Assembly: GCF_001422365.1 (NCBI RefSeq) | Contig: NZ_LMMT01000038.1 | Location: 77,979 to 141,978 of the forward strand | Reading direction: 5' to 3' | Origin: Pseudorhodoferax sp. Leaf265 | GTDB taxonomy: Bacteria > Pseudomonadota > Gammaproteobacteria > Burkholderiales > Burkholderiaceae_C | DNA length: 64,000 nucleotides | Shown here: positions 63,060-64,000 of the stretch, in pieces | Numbering within the stretch: position 1 is the stretch's first letter | Layout of the letters: every line of letters starts with the position of its first letter | Translations under genes and position numbers: made by a program | The notes under the pieces: model-generated | Told to the model about the DNA's origin: nothing | Databases searched by the model: none | Seen by the model: only the letters and a program-made list of their open reading frames with translations

Positions 63060-64000
63060 ATGCTGACCCCTGCGCAACGCGACATCGTCAAGAGCACCGT
63101 GCCCCTGCTGGAAACCGGCGGCGAGGCGCTGACCACGCACTTCTACAAGGGCCTGTTCCGCGACCATCCCGAGGTGCGGCCGCTGTTCAACCAGGCCCAC
63201 CAGGCCAGCGGCGAGCAGCCGCGCGCGCTGGCCAACGGCGTGCTGATGTACGCGAAGAACATCGACCGGCTGGAAGCCCTGGGCCCGCTGGCGCAGCAGA
63301 TCGTGCAGAAGCATGTGGCGCTGCAGGTGCTGCCCGAGCACTACCCGCTGGTGGGCGACAGTCTGCTGCGCGCCATCCGCGAGGTGCTGGGCGCCGAGAT
63401 CGCCACCGACACCGTGATCGAGGCCTGGGCTGCAGCCTATGGCCAACTGGCCGACCTCCTGATCGGCGCCGAGGCCGCGGTCTATGCCGACAACGCCCAG
63501 GCCCCCGGCGGCTGGCGCGGGGCGCGCGCCTTCCGCGTGGCCAGGAAGCAGCGCGAGAGCGCCGAGATCAGCTCCTTCCACCTGGTGCCGGCAGACGGCG
63601 GGCCGCTGCTGGACTTCCGCCCGGGCCAGTACCTGGGCCTGCGCCTGGTCGTGGACGGCCAGCAGATCCGCCGCAACTACTCGCTGTCGGCCGCGCCCGA
63701 CGGCCGGCAGTACCGCATCAGCGTCAAGCGCGAGCCGGGTGGCGTGGCCTCCAACCACCTGCACGACCGCGTGCAGGAGGGCGATCTGCTCGACGTCTTC
63801 CCGCCGGCTGGCGAGTTCACGCTGGGTGCGGGCGACAAGCCGCTGGTGCTGATCAGCGGCGGCGTCGGCATCACGCCCACCCTGGCCATGCTGGACGCCG
63901 CGCTGGCCGCGCCGGGCCGGCGGCCCGTGCACTTCATCCATTGCGCGCGCAATGCCGAGGTGCATGCCTTCCGCGCCCATGTGGACGCCCAGGCCGCCCG
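63060..64000 (+). CDS. hmp: flavohaemoprotein nitric oxide dioxygenase (3' end outside window)
   Basis: The first 313 codons of Hmp are present; the gene continues past the right edge. The globin domain has Tyr29, Gln53 and proximal His85 at the same numbers as E. coli Hmp. The FAD-binding domain has IRRNYSLS, and the NAD domain begins with SGGVGITPTLAMLD. Hmp converts NO and O2 to nitrate. An in-frame ATG at 63009 would overlap the promoter and is rejected. It is controlled by norR and sigma-54. Confidence 0.96.
   Translation, partial: MLTPAQRDIVKSTVPLLETGGEALTTHFYKGLFRDHPEVRPLFNQAHQASGEQPRALANGVLMYAKNIDRLEALGPLAQQIVQKHVALQVLPEHYPLVGDSLLRAIREVLGAEIATDTVIEAWAAAYGQLADLLIGAEAAVYADNAQAPGGWRGARAFRVARKQRESAEISSFHLVPADGGPLLDFRPGQYLGLRLVVDGQQIRRNYSLSAAPDGRQYRISVKREPGGVASNHLHDRVQEGDLLDVFPPAGEFTLGAGDKPLVLISGGVGITPTLAMLDAALAAPGRRPVHFIHCARNAEVHAFRAHVDAQAA

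Overview
The window is about 64 kb of very GC-rich chromosomal DNA (roughly 70% G+C by eye) with dense gene packing. The content points to a betaproteobacterium of the Burkholderiales, most likely Comamonadaceae (Variovorax/Acidovorax/Hydrogenophaga-like): six Bug-type tripartite tricarboxylate transporter (TTT) receptors, DUF2917 and DUF4148 proteins, an ilvE - zinc finger - heptosyltransferase block, many LysR regulators, and REP-like palindromes. The genus is an inference. No rRNA, tRNA, CRISPR array or intact insertion sequence was seen.

Layout. 1-418 is non-coding and carries a pair of inverted hairpin repeats. 419-8531 holds transport and catabolic genes: a BMP-type ABC permease, a cysteine hydrolase, three Bug receptors, a ketopantoate reductase, a CHMI-like isomerase and an aldehyde dehydrogenase. 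8677-18442 holds a GGDEF/EAL protein with a decayed EAL half, a MocR regulator divergent from DUF2917, two unknown membrane-associated proteins, a Kelch protein with a divergent LysR, and a methyltransferase. A DUF4148 protein with a clear terminator follows (18695-19050).

19.2-26.1 kb looks like an acquired defence-type island. It has an AlbA/Schlafen-type ATP-binding protein interrupted by an amber codon, a NERD-helicase, a YhcG-like PDDEXK nuclease, a duplicated fragment of the NERD-helicase, and an orphan P-loop NTPase in clearly AT-richer DNA.

26.2-34.5 kb is a Liv-type ABC transporter with an acyl-CoA ligase, an enoyl-CoA hydratase and a TetR regulator with a palindromic operator. The genes fit uptake and CoA-dependent degradation of a carboxylic acid. 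34.5-38.5 kb is a LysR-controlled hydroxyquinol-type aromatic cluster (Dabb protein, Bug receptor, flavin reductase, intradiol dioxygenase). 38.5-43.2 kb is an IclR-controlled operon (Bug receptor, acylating aldehyde dehydrogenase, AMP-forming ligase) that resembles sulfoacetate catabolism (SauS/SauT).

43.3-49.1 kb is mostly housekeeping: radA, a GST, ilvE, a zf-CHCC protein, waaF and a nitronate monooxygenase. 49.1-54.9 kb is mixed accessory DNA with two gene remnants. 54.9-61.3 kb has an OmpR-type two-component system, AmpG, an M48 protease and a periplasmic 5'-nucleotidase lipoprotein. The window ends with divergent norR and hmp, with three regularly spaced NorR-like sites and a sigma-54 promoter; hmp runs off the right edge.
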